The notes under the pieces are model-generated. The model was not told the DNA's origin and did not search any database. It saw only the letters and a list, made by a program, of their open reading frames with translations. Below are positions 28,164 through 38,271 of a stretch of DNA of 64,000 nt, piece after piece; position 1 is the first letter of the stretch, and every line of letters begins with the position of its first letter. The position numbers were made by a program, and so were the translations under genes. The stretch is taken from the NCBI GenBank assembly GCA_009720755.1, contig WNKV01000005.1, positions 1 to 64,000 of the forward strand, given 5' to 3'. This DNA comes from Rhodoplanes serenus (GTDB taxonomy: Bacteria; Pseudomonadota; Alphaproteobacteria; Rhizobiales; Xanthobacteraceae).

Positions 28164-28485
28164 GCCTCGCAGTTCATCGGAGCAGCTCTCCCGTATCCCG
28201 TAGCCCGGATGGAGCACAGCGACATCCGGGTCGGCGGTGCCCGAAAGTCCCCGGTCCGACGATCCCGGGTTTCGTTCCTCAACCCGGACTACGGTCCTGT
28301 TCATCCTGGCGCGACCGCCGTTCAGTACCCGCCTCGCAGTTCATCGGAGCAGTTCTCCCGTAGCCCGGATGGAGCACAGCGACATCCGGGTCGGCGGTGC
28401 CCGAAAGTCCCCGGTCCGACGATCCCGGGTTTCGTTCCTCAACCCGGGCTACGGTCCTGTTCATCCTGGCGCGACCGCCGTTCAG
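28164..28485. repeat. Tandem duplication of a ~160-bp palindrome-bearing repeat
   Basis: Copy 1 (28164-28325) and copy 2 (28331-28485) are nearly identical; copy 1 has a 7-base insertion (CCCGTAT) and there are only one or two single-base differences. Each copy contains opposed arms (GTAGCCCGGATGGAGCACAG... and ...CCTCAACCCGGGCTAC), a further known type of rhizobial intergenic palindrome. Copy 2 ends at the xth stop codon. It fills the whole gap between the convergent exoR-like and xth genes. Confidence 0.92.
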
Positions 28486-29303
28486 GCGGCCTCCGGCGTC
28501 GAGGCTGCCCGCGCCGACTTCCCGAGATCGAGGTCGCACCATACCGGGACATGGTCGGACGGCTTGTCCCAGCCGCGCACATGCTTGTCGATGCCGGCGG
28601 ACACCAGCCGGTCGGCCGCCTGGGGTGACAGCAGCAGGTGGTCGATGCGCAGCCCCTGGTTCTTCGGCCAGCATCCCGCCTGATAGTCCCAGAACGTGTA
28701 GAGGCCGGGTGCGTCGGAGCCGGCCCGGACCGCATCGGTGAAGCCGAGTCCCGTCAAGGCCGCGAACCGCTGCCGGGTGGTGGGAAGGAACAGCGCGTCC
28801 TGCCGCCAGGCCTCCGGGTTCGGCACGTCGATCTCGGCCGGCAGCACGTTGTAGTCGCCGGCCAGCACCAGCGGCTCCTCCAGCGCCAGGCGGCCGCGCG
28901 CATAGGCCGCGAGCCGGTCCATCCAGCGCAGCTTGTAGGGGTATTTCTCGGTGCCGACCGGGTTGCCGTTGGGCAGGTACAGGCACGCCACCCGCACCAC
29001 CCCGTCGCCGGCCGAGACGACAGCCTCCAGGAAGCGGGCGTGGTCGTCTCCGTCCTCGCCGGGCAGCCCGGGCGTCACCTCGTCGAACGGGAGACGCGAC
29101 AGCACCGCAACCCCGTTGAAGGTCTTCTGGCCGTGCACCGCCACATTGTAGCCCAGCGCCTCGATCGGCTCCCGCGGAAAGGCGTCGTCGACGCACTTGA
29201 TCTCCTGAAGGCACACGATGTCGGGCTGGCGGGCCTGGAGCCAGGACACGAGGTGATCGAGCCTCTGCTTGACCGAGTTGACGTTCCAGGTGGCGATCCG
29301 CAT
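28482..29303 (-). CDS. xth: Exodeoxyribonuclease III
   Basis: Base-excision repair AP endonuclease/3'-exonuclease. 273 residues. Active-site residues of the ExoIII family are visible: N7 (ATWNVNS), E34 (CLQEIK), Tyr in CLYLPNGNP, Asp/Asn in LAGDYNVLP, and the terminal SDHVPVW. RIDHLLLSP is also conserved. GGAGAG lies just upstream of the ATG. Its stop codon lies within the end of the duplicated repeat, so the duplication reaches exactly the gene end. Confidence 0.96.
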   Translation of the reverse strand: MRIATWNVNSVKQRLDHLVSWLQARQPDIVCLQEIKCVDDAFPREPIEALGYNVAVHGQKTFNGVAVLSRLPFDEVTPGLPGEDGDDHARFLEAVVSAGDGVVRVACLYLPNGNPVGTEKYPYKLRWMDRLAAYARGRLALEEPLVLAGDYNVLPAEIDVPNPEAWRQDALFLPTTRQRFAALTGLGFTDAVRAGSDAPGLYTFWDYQAGCWPKNQGLRIDHLLLSPQAADRLVSAGIDKHVRGWDKPSDHVPVWCDLDLGKSARAASTPEAA

Positions 29304-29617
29304 GGCACTCTCCGGCTGGACGTCCGGCCCCTCCGGACGCCGCGGCGCTGGCCGGGATGGCCCGCCCAGCCCACGATTTCAATTACATTTTAGCAATCCG
29401 GCGAGCTTCCGGCTGCACCCGGCGGCTCGTTATGATAATTCCTCAACATAGGCCATGGCATCATGCGGCAGGTCGAACGATCGGCCGCGTGGTGTCGCGG
29501 CGACTTTGTATTCAATCTGTCGGTATCCACGCTTCCCTTGCCGGCCACACCTACGGCGCCTCGGTGGGCGCTGGTGGCGCGCGGGGAGCCGGCGGCCTCG
29601 TGAGGCGTTCGCGCACG
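29304..29617. other. AT-richer intergenic region before the RND operon
   Basis: The 314 bases between the divergent xth and RND adaptor genes are less GC-rich than the surroundings (for example 29378-29400 and 29428-29460) and should hold both promoters. A TATGAT hexamer at 29431-29436 could be a -10 box but has no good -35. No regulator gene is adjacent and no clear operator palindrome was found. Confidence 0.4.
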
Positions 29618-30769
29618 ATGACGAAACGACGTGTCCTGTTCGGGGTTCTCGCCGTGCTCGCGCTGGCCGGCAGCGCGGTCGCGGTGCAGCAGCTCGGCCC
29701 CGGCGACAAGGGCGCGCCCCCGACGGCCCGTGCGGCCGGCCCGCGGGCCGTGGCGGTAACCACCGCGGTGGCGACCCGCAAGAAGGCGCCGGTGCAGCTC
29801 GAGGCGCTTGGCACCGTCACGACGCTCGCCAGCGTGGCGCTGCGCACCCGCATCGACAGCGAGATCATCGCCATCCATTTCGAGGACGGCGCCCTGGTCA
29901 AGGCGGGCGACCTCCTGGTCACCCTGGACAGCCGCGCGCTCGAAGCCCAGATCCGCCAGGCCAAGGGCCAGCTCGCCCGCGACAAGGCCCAGCTCGAAGG
30001 CGCCGAGCGCGACCTGCGCCGCTACACCGAGCTGGTCGCCCGCGCCGCCACCCCCCAGGTCAATCTCGACAACGCCAAGACCCAGGCCGACGTCTATCGC
30101 GCCGCCATCCGGGCCAGCGAGGCGACCATCGAGCACCTGGAGGTGCAGCTCGGCTTCACCACCATAAGGGCGCCCATCACGGGCCGCATCAGCCAGGCGA
30201 ACGTCAAGGTCGGCAATCAGGTCCGCACTGCCGATCTCACGCCGATCGCCAGCATCAACCAGATCGCGCCGGTCTACATCTCGTTCACGGTGCCGCAGCG
30301 GGTGCTGCCGCAGATCCGCGCCGCCATGGCGGGCGAGGACTCCGGCGTCGAGGCGATCATTCCGGGCGAGACCCGCCAGGCGCGCGGCCAGATCGCCATG
30401 ATCGAGAACGCCGTCGACGCGGCGACCGGCATGGCCACCGTCCGCGCCCTGATGCCCAACCAGGACGAGCTGCTGTGGCCCGGCACGCTGGTGACCGCAC
30501 GGCTCACCCTGCGGGTCGAGGACGCCGTCACGGTGCCGTCCGCCGCCGTCCAGGTCAGCCAGCAGGGCAGCTTCGTCTATGTGGTGAAGGACGGGACCGC
30601 CCGGGTGCAGCCGGTGACGGTGCTGCGCAGCGTGGGGCTGGAGACCGTGGTGGACGGCAGCATCACGGGCGGCGAGACGGTGGTCACCGATGGCCACCTC
30701 CAGCTCACCGACGGCGCCCGCGTCACCGTCCGCGGCGAGGCCGACCCGTCCCGCAAGGCGGGAGCCTGA
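29618..30769 (+). CDS. RND efflux periplasmic adaptor (membrane fusion protein)
   Basis: 383-residue adaptor joining the inner membrane pump to an outer membrane channel. An N-terminal membrane anchor/signal (6-24) is followed by the biotinyl-lipoyl half-motifs (GTVTTLASVALRTRIDSEI; DGALVKAGDLLVTLDSRALEAQ), a helical hairpin (about 105-165), the second lipoyl half (FTTIRAPITGRISQANVKVGNQV), and a beta-barrel and membrane-proximal domain. ATG 29618 is used; GTG 29600 is an in-frame alternative. The pump gene follows after 55 bases. The substrate is unknown. Confidence 0.93.
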   Translation: MTKRRVLFGVLAVLALAGSAVAVQQLGPGDKGAPPTARAAGPRAVAVTTAVATRKKAPVQLEALGTVTTLASVALRTRIDSEIIAIHFEDGALVKAGDLLVTLDSRALEAQIRQAKGQLARDKAQLEGAERDLRRYTELVARAATPQVNLDNAKTQADVYRAAIRASEATIEHLEVQLGFTTIRAPITGRISQANVKVGNQVRTADLTPIASINQIAPVYISFTVPQRVLPQIRAAMAGEDSGVEAIIPGETRQARGQIAMIENAVDAATGMATVRALMPNQDELLWPGTLVTARLTLRVEDAVTVPSAAVQVSQQGSFVYVVKDGTARVQPVTVLRSVGLETVVDGSITGGETVVTDGHLQLTDGARVTVRGEADPSRKAGA

Positions 30770-30824
30770 TCGTCGCACGTCGCGATACCCCCGAACCGGC
30801 ATCGGCCGCACTGGAGACGACCCC

Positions 30825-33800
30825 GTGAATCTCTCGGAGACGTGCATCCGCCGGCCGGTGATGACCACCCTGATCACCGCCTCCATGATCGTGTTCGGGA
30901 TCTTCGCCTATCGGCTGCTCGCCGTGGCGGCCCTGCCGACCGTGGACTACCCGACCATCTCGATCACCGCGACCCTGCCGGGCGCCAGCCCCGAGACCAT
31001 GGCGGCCTCGGTCGCCTCGCCGATCGAGCGTCAGCTCTCGACCATCTCGGGCATCTCGTCGATGACTTCGATGTCGTCGCTCGGTACCACCCAGATCACC
31101 ATCCAGTTCGACCTCGCCCGCGACATCGACGGGGCGGCGCTGGACGTGCAGACGGCGCTGTCGGTGGCGCAGCGGCGATTGCCGATCGAGATGACGACGC
31201 CGCCGAGCTTCCGCAAGGTCAATCCGGGCGACTTCCCGATCCTCTATATCAGCCTGGTGTCGCCGACGCTGCCGCTGTCGACCATCAACGATTACGGCGA
31301 GATCACCCTGGCGCAGCAGATCTCGCAGATCCCCGGCGTCGCCCAGGTGCTGGTCTACGGGGCCCAGCGCTTCGCGGTGCGGGTGCAGGTCGACCCGGTG
31401 GCGGCGGCGGCCCGCAACATCTCGCTCGAGGACATCCGCAACGTCGTCGCCAAGACTAACTCCAACACGCCGGTCGGCACCATCTCGGGCACCGAGCAGA
31501 ACGTCACCCTGACGGCGACCGCGGCGATGAACAAGGCGGCCGAGTACCGCAAGGTGGTGGTGGCCTATCGCAACGGCGCCCCGGTCAAGCTGGAGGAGGT
31601 GGCGCGGGTCGTCGACTCGGTCGAGAACGATCGCATCGCCAGCTACTTCAACAACGAGCGCGCGATCGTGCTGGCGATCCAGCGGCAGCCCTCGGCCAAC
31701 ACGGTGGCGGTGGTCGACGCGGTGCGCGAGCGGTTGCCGAGCTACCGGGCCCAGATTCCGGCCGCCATCCGGATGGAGGTGTTGAACGACCGCTCCACCT
31801 CGATCCGCGAGGCCGTGTTCGACGTGCAGGAGACCCTGGCGATCGCCATCGGTCTCGTCGTTCTGGTGATCTTCCTGTTCCTGCGCACCTTCTCGGCCAC
31901 CCTCATCCCGGCGCTGGCGGTGCCGATCTCGCTGGTCGGCACCTTCGCGGTGATGTACGCGCTCGGCTTCTCCATCAACAACATGACCATGCTGGCGCTG
32001 ACCCTGTCGGTCGGCTTCGTGGTCGACGACGCCATCGTGATGCTCGAGAACATCGTGCGCCACATCGAGGGAGGCATGCGGCCGTTCGAGGCGGCCCTCA
32101 AGGGCGCGCGCGAGATCGGCTTCACCATCGTGTCGATCACCTTCTCGCTGATCGCGGTGTTCATCCCGGTGCTGCTGATGGGCGGCCTGGTCGGCCGGGT
32201 GTTCCGCGAGTTCGCCGTCACCATCGCGGTGGCGATCCTGATCTCCGGCTTCGTGTCACTGACACTGACCCCGATGCTGTGCGCCCGGGTGCTGCGCAGC
32301 CATCGGGAGGGCGAGAAGCAGAACATCGTGCTGCGGGTGTTCGAGCGTGCCTTCGACGGCATGCTGCGCGCCTACGAGGTGACGCTCGACCTGGTGCTCC
32401 GCCACAAGCCGATCGTGCTGGTCGCCACCGCCGCCACCCTGGTCGGCACCGTCTGGCTCTACATCGCGATCCCGAAGGGCTTCTTCCCCATCGAGGACAC
32501 CGGCTTCATCTCGGCCACCGTCGAGGGCCCGGCCGACATCTCGTTCAAGGCGATGCAGGAGCGCCAGCGCCGCATCGCCGAGATCGTCCGCGCCGATCCG
32601 GCGGTCGCCTATGTCAACTCGACCGTCGGGGTCGGCGGCCCCAACCCGACGCCGAACTATGGCCGCATGTTCATCTCGCTCAAGCCCAAGAAGGAGCGCA
32701 ACGAGAACGCCACCGCGGTGATCCAGCGGCTGCGCCGGGAGACCTCGGCGGTGGTCGGCATGGCGACGTTTTTCCAGAACGTCCAGAACATCAACATCAC
32801 CGGCCGCATCTCCAAGAGCGAGTATCAGTACACGCTCCAGTCCAGCGACACGGCGACGCTCTACGATGTCGCCCCGATCATGCGGGAGAAGATCGCGGCG
32901 TTGCCGGGCCTGCGCGACGTCGGCACCGATCTCTACATCTCCAATCCGCAGATGACGGTGGAGATCGACCGCGAGCGCGCCGCCTATTACGGCATCTCGG
33001 TCGAGCAGGTGCGGCAGGAGCTGTACAACGCCTTCGGCACCCGTCAGGTCGCCACCATCTACACGCCGTCGAACGACTATCAGGTGATCCTGGAGAGCCT
33101 GCCGGAGTTCCAGGCCGATCCGTCCGGGCTCGACCGCATCTTCCTCAAGACCAATCTGAGTGGCGCCGCCGGCGCGGCGCTGACGCCCGGCGGCGGCGTC
33201 ACCGGCAACACCGCCGCGAACGGCCCGGCGATTCCGCTCTCCGCCGTCACCCGGGTGGTGCGCACCGTCGGTCCGTTGCAGGTGAACCACCAGGGCCAGC
33301 AGCCTTCGGTGACCATCTCGTTCAACCTGGCGCCCGGCTTCTCGCTCGGCCAGGCGGTCGACGCCATCCGCGACATCGAGCGCGACGCCAATCTGCCGGC
33401 GTCGATCGCGACGGGTTTCCAGGGCTCCGCCCAGGTGTTCCAGGACTCCCTGCGCGGGCAGGGCGTTCTGGTGCTCGCCGCCGTGTTCGCCGCCTATGTG
33501 GTGCTCGGGATTCTCTACGAGAGCTTCATCCATCCGATCACCATCATCTCGGGGCTGCCGTCGGCCGGCGTCGGCGCCCTGCTGGTGCTGATGGCGTTCC
33601 AGATGGAGCTGTCGGTGATCGCCATGATCGGCATCGTGATGCTGGTCGGCATCGTCAAGAAGAACGCCATCATGATGATCGACTTCGCCATCGAGCGCCG
33701 CCGCGTCGGGCTCGGCGCCGAGGCGGCGATGCGGGAAGCCTGCCTGCTGCGCTTCCGGCCGATCATGATGACCACCTTCGCGGCGATCTTCGGGGCGCTG

Positions 33801-34016
33801 CCGATCGCGCTCGGAACCGGGGCGGGGGCAGAGCTGCGCCAGCCGCTCGGCGTCGCCGTGGTGGGCGGGCTCGCCGTGTCGCAGCTTCTCACGCTCTACA
33901 TCACGCCGGTGATCTACATCTATCTCGATCGCCTCGACCGCCGCCTGAAGCAGCGGCTGGAGCCGCAGCTCGCGCCGGTCCGCGAGGGCGAGCGCGCCCC
34001 GGCGGCCGCCGAGTAG
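30825..34016 (+). CDS. RND multidrug efflux permease (HAE1, MdtB/MdtC-like)
   Basis: 1063-residue proton-driven inner membrane pump. It begins NLSETCIRRPVMTTLI, typical of MdtB/MdtC/MuxB-like members, from a GTG at 30825 with GGAG 8 bases upstream. Twelve transmembrane segments in two blocks flank two large periplasmic loops; the proton-relay Asp pair is in GFVVDDAIVMLENI. An insertion rich in Gly, Ala and Thr sits around 33160-33235. There is only one permease, unlike the MdtB-MdtC pair, and no channel gene, so TolC at 16.8 kb may be used. Confidence 0.95.
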   Translation: MNLSETCIRRPVMTTLITASMIVFGIFAYRLLAVAALPTVDYPTISITATLPGASPETMAASVASPIERQLSTISGISSMTSMSSLGTTQITIQFDLARDIDGAALDVQTALSVAQRRLPIEMTTPPSFRKVNPGDFPILYISLVSPTLPLSTINDYGEITLAQQISQIPGVAQVLVYGAQRFAVRVQVDPVAAAARNISLEDIRNVVAKTNSNTPVGTISGTEQNVTLTATAAMNKAAEYRKVVVAYRNGAPVKLEEVARVVDSVENDRIASYFNNERAIVLAIQRQPSANTVAVVDAVRERLPSYRAQIPAAIRMEVLNDRSTSIREAVFDVQETLAIAIGLVVLVIFLFLRTFSATLIPALAVPISLVGTFAVMYALGFSINNMTMLALTLSVGFVVDDAIVMLENIVRHIEGGMRPFEAALKGAREIGFTIVSITFSLIAVFIPVLLMGGLVGRVFREFAVTIAVAILISGFVSLTLTPMLCARVLRSHREGEKQNIVLRVFERAFDGMLRAYEVTLDLVLRHKPIVLVATAATLVGTVWLYIAIPKGFFPIEDTGFISATVEGPADISFKAMQERQRRIAEIVRADPAVAYVNSTVGVGGPNPTPNYGRMFISLKPKKERNENATAVIQRLRRETSAVVGMATFFQNVQNINITGRISKSEYQYTLQSSDTATLYDVAPIMREKIAALPGLRDVGTDLYISNPQMTVEIDRERAAYYGISVEQVRQELYNAFGTRQVATIYTPSNDYQVILESLPEFQADPSGLDRIFLKTNLSGAAGAALTPGGGVTGNTAANGPAIPLSAVTRVVRTVGPLQVNHQGQQPSVTISFNLAPGFSLGQAVDAIRDIERDANLPASIATGFQGSAQVFQDSLRGQGVLVLAAVFAAYVVLGILYESFIHPITIISGLPSAGVGALLVLMAFQMELSVIAMIGIVMLVGIVKKNAIMMIDFAIERRRVGLGAEAAMREACLLRFRPIMMTTFAAIFGALPIALGTGAGAELRQPLGVAVVGGLAVSQLLTLYITPVIYIYLDRLDRRLKQRLEPQLAPVREGERAPAAAE

Positions 34017-34131
34017 GGCGCCGCCGCTCCGGCTGGTGGCGGCGGCTCTCGTCGCCGGACTGGCGGCCTGCATGGCAGGCATGCATATTGCCCTCTATGG
34101 GGCGGTCCATGAGGGACCCAGAGGGGCGAGC

Positions 34132-35097
34132 ATGCGTAGGCGAGTGTTTCTAGCGGCGGTGTTGATGTCGATGGCGGGGGTGGCGGCGGCCTCCGCCCAG
34201 GAGTGGCCGGCCAAGCCGGTGCGGGTGGTGATTCCGTTCGGGGCCGGCAGCGCCACCGACGTGGTGCCGCGGGTGGTGCTGGAGGGGATGTCGGCGCGGC
34301 TCGGCCAGCCGCTGGTGGTGGAGAACCGCGCCGGGGCCGGCGGCACCATCGGGTCGGCGAGTGTCGCCAAGGCGGAGCCGGACGGCTACACGCTGCTCGC
34401 CACCTCGCAGGCGCACGCCATCGCGCCGGCGATCTACCCGAACCTGTCCTACGACGTGGTGCGCGATTTCGTGCCGGTCGGCGCCTTCGGCAGCGTTCCG
34501 AACGTGCTGGTGGTGGCGCCCTCGGCCGGGCTCGACACCGTGCAGGCGTTCGTGGCGGCCGCCAAGGCGCAGCCCGGCTCGTTCACCTTCGCGTCGGTCG
34601 GCATCGGCTCCGCCGTCCATCTCAGCGCCGAGCGCTTCCGCGCCAGCGCCGGCTACGAGGCCGTGCATATCCCGTTCAAGGGCGGGGCCGAGGCGTTGAC
34701 GGAGGTGATCGCCGGCCGCGTCACCTACTATTTCTGTCCGGTCTCGACGGCGCTGCCGCACATCCGGGCCGGCCGGGTCAAGGCGCTGGCCGTCAGCAGC
34801 CCCAAGCGGCTCGCCGATCTGCCCGAGGTCCCGACCACGCTCGAAGCCGGCTTCCCGGACTCCGACCTCACCGTGTGGATCGGCCTGTTCGCCCCGGCGA
34901 AGACGAGCCCCGCCGTGGTGGCGACGCTCAATCGCGAGCTGCTGGCGGCAGCCGCGACCCCGGCGGTGCGCGAGCGCCTGGTGCAGCTCGGGGTCGAGCC
35001 GATGCCGCTCTCGGCGGCGGAGTTCGGCAAGGTGGTCGAGGCCGACGTGGTCACCCTCGATCGCTTCGCCAAGGCGATCGGCATGAGGCTGAACTGA
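34132..35097 (+). CDS. TctC/Bug-family substrate-binding protein
   Basis: 321-residue periplasmic binding protein of the tripartite tricarboxylate transporter type. A signal peptide covers 1-22 (ASA before QEW). The fold signatures WPAKPVRVVIPFGAGSATD, VENRAGAGGTIGS and KAEPDGYTLL are all present. Members bind small carboxylates or amides. No tctA or tctB membrane gene is nearby, so it is one of the many orphan Bug proteins and may serve a distant transporter or act as a sensor. GAGG upstream of ATG 34132 supports the start. Confidence 0.92.
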   Translation: MRRRVFLAAVLMSMAGVAAASAQEWPAKPVRVVIPFGAGSATDVVPRVVLEGMSARLGQPLVVENRAGAGGTIGSASVAKAEPDGYTLLATSQAHAIAPAIYPNLSYDVVRDFVPVGAFGSVPNVLVVAPSAGLDTVQAFVAAAKAQPGSFTFASVGIGSAVHLSAERFRASAGYEAVHIPFKGGAEALTEVIAGRVTYYFCPVSTALPHIRAGRVKALAVSSPKRLADLPEVPTTLEAGFPDSDLTVWIGLFAPAKTSPAVVATLNRELLAAAATPAVRERLVQLGVEPMPLSAAEFGKVVEADVVTLDRFAKAIGMRLN

Positions 35098-35231
35098 CCT
35101 CGACGTGGCGCCGGCCCGCATCCGGCCGCAAGCGGCGGACGCGGGCCGACAGCTCCGCGTGGCCGGGGCGGCAGCCCTGCGGCCTGCGACTAATAACAGT
35201 TGCGGAGTCTCAATGGTAATTTAACGGTTTT

Positions 35232-35248
35232 GAACAACGGTATTGTTC
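35232..35248. promoter_or_regulatory. Palindromic operator-like site upstream of the diguanylate cyclase gene
   Basis: GAACAA and TTGTTC form a perfect 6-bp inverted repeat with a 5-base spacer, 66 bases before the chosen start, in a locally AT-rich segment. The arrangement resembles a dimeric repressor site; the binding protein is unknown. Confidence 0.4.
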
Positions 35249-35313
35249 GGTCCGTAGTCTCCGCGGCCCCGTCGATCCGCATTGCACGGCGTTCCTGCAC
35301 AGGGGAAATGTCG

Positions 35314-36555
35314 ATGTCCGCCGAGACGGTGCTCGAGCCCCCGGTCGAATCCCGGGCGGCCGCCTACGCCGCGTGGGTGCGCGAGCTGCGCAGCGGCAAG
35401 CCGGTTCCGAAGCTCGAATCCGATGCCATCGATCCGCTGTCGGTGCTCGCTCGCGAGCTGGAGCTGTTGGCCGAGCAGATTGCCCGGCGCGAGCGCGAGG
35501 TCGAGCAGCTCTTCGACCTGGTCCATCGCCTCGAAGAAGGGGTGCTGCTGGACGACGTCCTCGATCGCATCTTCGAGCGCTTCGGCGAGGTGATCCCGTA
35601 TCATCGCATCGGCTGCGCCTTCGTCACGCCGGAGGGCACCCATCTCTCCGCCTTCTGGGCACGCTCGCTGCTCGGGCCGATGCGGATTTCCGCCGGCTAT
35701 GCGCAGCCGCTCGCCGGGAGCAGCCTCGGCGCTGTGCTGGCCAGCGGCGAGCCTCGCATCATCAACGATCTCGAAGCCCACCTGGCCGAGAACCCGCACT
35801 CGGACTCGACGCGGCGCATCGTCGAGGAAGGGGGCAGGTCGAGCCTGACCTGTCCGCTTATCGTCGGCCGGCGCCCGATCGGCGTTCTATTCTTCACCAG
35901 CCGCGACCGCGGCGCCTATCACGACCTTCACCGCACCACGTTCCGGCAGATCGCCGCCCAGGTCTCGCTGGTGATCGAGAAGAGCCGTCTCTACGAGGAG
36001 ATGCTGGACCACAACCGGCGCCTCCAGGAGGAGCGGCGCTGCCTCAGCGAGGCGGCCGCTCATGATCCGCTCACCGGGGCGCTCAATCGGGGGGCCATCA
36101 TGAGCGCGGTCGAGCAGGTGGTGCGCGCGGCCGCTGCCACTCGGCAGCCGTTCGGCCTGGTGATGGTGGACATCGACCACTTCAAGCGCGTCAACGACGA
36201 GCACGGGCACGCCGCCGGCGACGCCGTGCTGATCGAGTTCACCCGCCGGATGGCGTCGGCGCTGCGCGAGGGGGATCTGGTCGGGCGCTACGGCGGCGAG
36301 GAGTTCCTGCTGCTGCTGCGGCCGCTCGCCGCCGATGCTCTCGGCACCACGATGGAGCGACTGCGTGCCATGGTGGCGGAGCGGCCGTTCGATCTGCGCG
36401 GAGAGCCATGGCGCGTCACGGCGAGCTTCGGCGCCATCGTGGGCCCCGTCGGAGGCGCCACTGCCGCCGATCTGGTGGCGCGGGCCGATCAGGCTCTCTA
36501 CGTCGCCAAGCGGTCGGGCCGCAACCGGGTCGAGATCGCGGCCCCGGCCGGCTGA
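35314..36555 (+). CDS. GAF-GGDEF diguanylate cyclase with an inhibitory site
   Basis: 413-residue enzyme making cyclic di-GMP. A short coiled-coil segment (about 45-75) is followed by a GAF sensor domain (about 85-225), a helix, and a GGDEF domain. The active site is intact: G327-G-E-E-F331, with the product-inhibition I-site R318-E-G-D321 exactly five residues before it. [18 protein letters not shown] is the second conserved block. The ATG at 35314 has AGGGG 8 bases upstream, better than ATG 35308. No membrane segment, so a cytoplasmic sensor of a small ligand is likely. Confidence 0.93.
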   Translation: MSAETVLEPPVESRAAAYAAWVRELRSGKPVPKLESDAIDPLSVLARELELLAEQIARREREVEQLFDLVHRLEEGVLLDDVLDRIFERFGEVIPYHRIGCAFVTPEGTHLSAFWARSLLGPMRISAGYAQPLAGSSLGAVLASGEPRIINDLEAHLAENPHSDSTRRIVEEGGRSSLTCPLIVGRRPIGVLFFTSRDRGAYHDLHRTTFRQIAAQVSLVIEKSRLYEEMLDHNRRLQEERRCLSEAAAHDPLTGALNRGAIMSAVEQVVRAAAATRQPFGLVMVDIDHFKRVNDEHGHAAGDAVLIEFTRRMASALREGDLVGRYGGEEFLLLLRPLAADALGTTMERLRAMVAERPFDLRGEPWRVTASFGAIVGPVGGATAADLVARADQALYVAKRSGRNRVEIAAPAG

Positions 36556-36587
36556 GCCAGGTGCCGAGTCGGCGTCCGAACGGTCTC

Positions 36588-36953
36588 TCAGATTGTGAAG
36601 CTGGTGCCGCAGCCGCACGACGCCGAGGCGACCGGGTTGTCGATCTTGAACGAGGCGCCGATCAGGTCGTCGACGAAGTCGATCCTGGCGCCCGCCATGT
36701 ACTGCATCGACACCGGGTCGATCAGCACCACGGCGCCGTCGCGGGCCAGCACCACGTCGTCCTCGGCCCGCTCGCGGGCGAGGTCGAAGCGATACTGGAA
36801 GCCGGAGCAGCCGCCGCCTTCCACGCTGACCCGCAGCATCGCGCCGTCCGGCTCGGCGTGGAGGATCTCGCCGATCCGCCGCACCGCGCTGTCGGTCAGA
36901 GTCACGCCGGCGGGGGTCGCGCCGGTGATCGCGTCCGTCGTTGGCTCCGTCAT
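36588..36953 (-). CDS. erpA: A-type iron-sulfur carrier protein ErpA
   Basis: Delivers iron-sulfur clusters to target proteins. 121 residues; the three conserved cysteines are C49 (GGGCSGF), C113 and C115 (CGCG). The C-terminal [15 protein letters not shown] pattern is that of ErpA/IscA proteins. An upstream ATG at 36965 (MRDPM...) is also possible. It is divergent from dgt, a conserved arrangement in Hyphomicrobiales, and converges with the cyclase gene (32 bases). Confidence 0.92.
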   Translation of the reverse strand: MTEPTTDAITGATPAGVTLTDSAVRRIGEILHAEPDGAMLRVSVEGGGCSGFQYRFDLARERAEDDVVLARDGAVVLIDPVSMQYMAGARIDFVDDLIGASFKIDNPVASASCGCGTSFTI

Positions 36954-37034
36954 GGGGTCTCGCATTGCCTGTGCCACCCTGAAACAGGTAAGTGCTGCCC
37001 GGTGGCGGGTCAATGTGGAGAGGTGGCGAGGGCG

Positions 37035-38243
37035 ATGGCGGTCGAGGGAGCGTGCGCGCGGGCGCCGTATGCGGCCGACGCCAGGGCGAGCCGGGGCCGG
37101 CTCCATCCGGACCAGCCGAGCCCGGGACGCAGCGTGTTCCGGCGCGACTGCGACCGGGTGATCCACTCCACCGCATTCCGGCGGCTCGCCCACAAGACGC
37201 AGGTGTTCGTCTATCACGAGGGCGATCACTTCCGGACCCGGCTGACCCACACCCTGGAGGTCACCCAGGTGGCGCGCTCGATCGCCCGGGCGCTCGGCCT
37301 CGACGAGGATCTGGCCGAGGCCTGCGCGCTCGCCCACGATCTCGGCCATCCGCCGTTCGGCCATGCCGGCGAGCGGGCGCTGGACCGCTGCCTCGCCGAT
37401 CATGGCGGGTTCGACCACAACGCCCAGACGCTTGCGGTGGTGACCCGGCTGGAGCGGCGCTACCCGGCCTTCGAGGGGCTCAACCTGACGTGGGAGACCC
37501 TGGAAGGGCTGGTCAAGCACAACGGCCCGCTGCTGCCGCGGGCCGCGGAGGGGCGATCTTGCTGCGCCGCCGAAGACAAGCTCCCCCTGGTCATTCGGGA
37601 CTATGTTGCGATGCACGATCTGGCGCTCTGGAGCTTCCCCAGCCTGGAGGCCCAGGCGGGCGCCATCGCGGACGATATCGCCTATGATGCCCATGACATC
37701 GACGATGGGCTGCGGGCCGGGCTGTTCGATCTCGACGCGGTTCGCGAGGTGGAAATTGTTGCGCACATCCTGGACGAGATTTGTGCGATGCACACCAATC
37801 TCGACCACGCCCGGCTCGTCCACGAGCTGATTCGGCGGTTGATCACCGTGATGATCGAGGACGTGGTCGCCGAGACGCGGCGCCGGATCGCGGAGAAGTC
37901 GCCGGCCGACGTGGACGACGTCCGGCTTGCCAACTCACCTCTGGTTGCGTTCTCGGCCGGCATGGCGGCGGCCGACCGTGCCATCAAGGCGTTCCTGTGG
38001 ACCCATATGTACCGGCATCCCCGCGTCATGCAGGTGATGGGGGCGGCCGAAGGCGTGCTGGCCGACCTGTTCGGGCGCTATGCGACCGATCCCGAGACCC
38101 TGCCGGCCGAATGGCGGCACGACCTGCCGGACGAGACGGGGGCGCGGGCGCGCCGCATCGCCGACTTCATCGCCGGGATGACCGACCGCTATGCGCTGAT
38201 CGAGCATCGCCGGCTCTTTGACTCGACGCCGCAATTGCGGTAG
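37035..38243 (+). CDS. dgt: Deoxyguanosinetriphosphate triphosphohydrolase-like protein
   Basis: HD-domain dNTP triphosphohydrolase of 402 residues, the standard alphaproteobacterial length. Metal ligands: H72 ([11 protein letters not shown]) and H101-D102 in [22 protein letters not shown] is also conserved. It controls dNTP pools. GTG 37023 is in frame, but the ATG fits better. It is followed by argS after 28 bases and is likely the first gene of a long rightward transcript. Confidence 0.95.
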   Translation: MAVEGACARAPYAADARASRGRLHPDQPSPGRSVFRRDCDRVIHSTAFRRLAHKTQVFVYHEGDHFRTRLTHTLEVTQVARSIARALGLDEDLAEACALAHDLGHPPFGHAGERALDRCLADHGGFDHNAQTLAVVTRLERRYPAFEGLNLTWETLEGLVKHNGPLLPRAAEGRSCCAAEDKLPLVIRDYVAMHDLALWSFPSLEAQAGAIADDIAYDAHDIDDGLRAGLFDLDAVREVEIVAHILDEICAMHTNLDHARLVHELIRRLITVMIEDVVAETRRRIAEKSPADVDDVRLANSPLVAFSAGMAAADRAIKAFLWTHMYRHPRVMQVMGAAEGVLADLFGRYATDPETLPAEWRHDLPDETGARARRIADFIAGMTDRYALIEHRRLFDSTPQLR

Positions 38244-38271
38244 GCCGCGCGATCCTCCATGGCGAAACAAA

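Noticed and set aside
28164-28485. CRISPR array or mobile element in the duplicated region
   Set aside because: Only two copies, 160 bp long with a 5-base spacer, no cas genes and no transposase; it is a duplicated intergenic palindrome.
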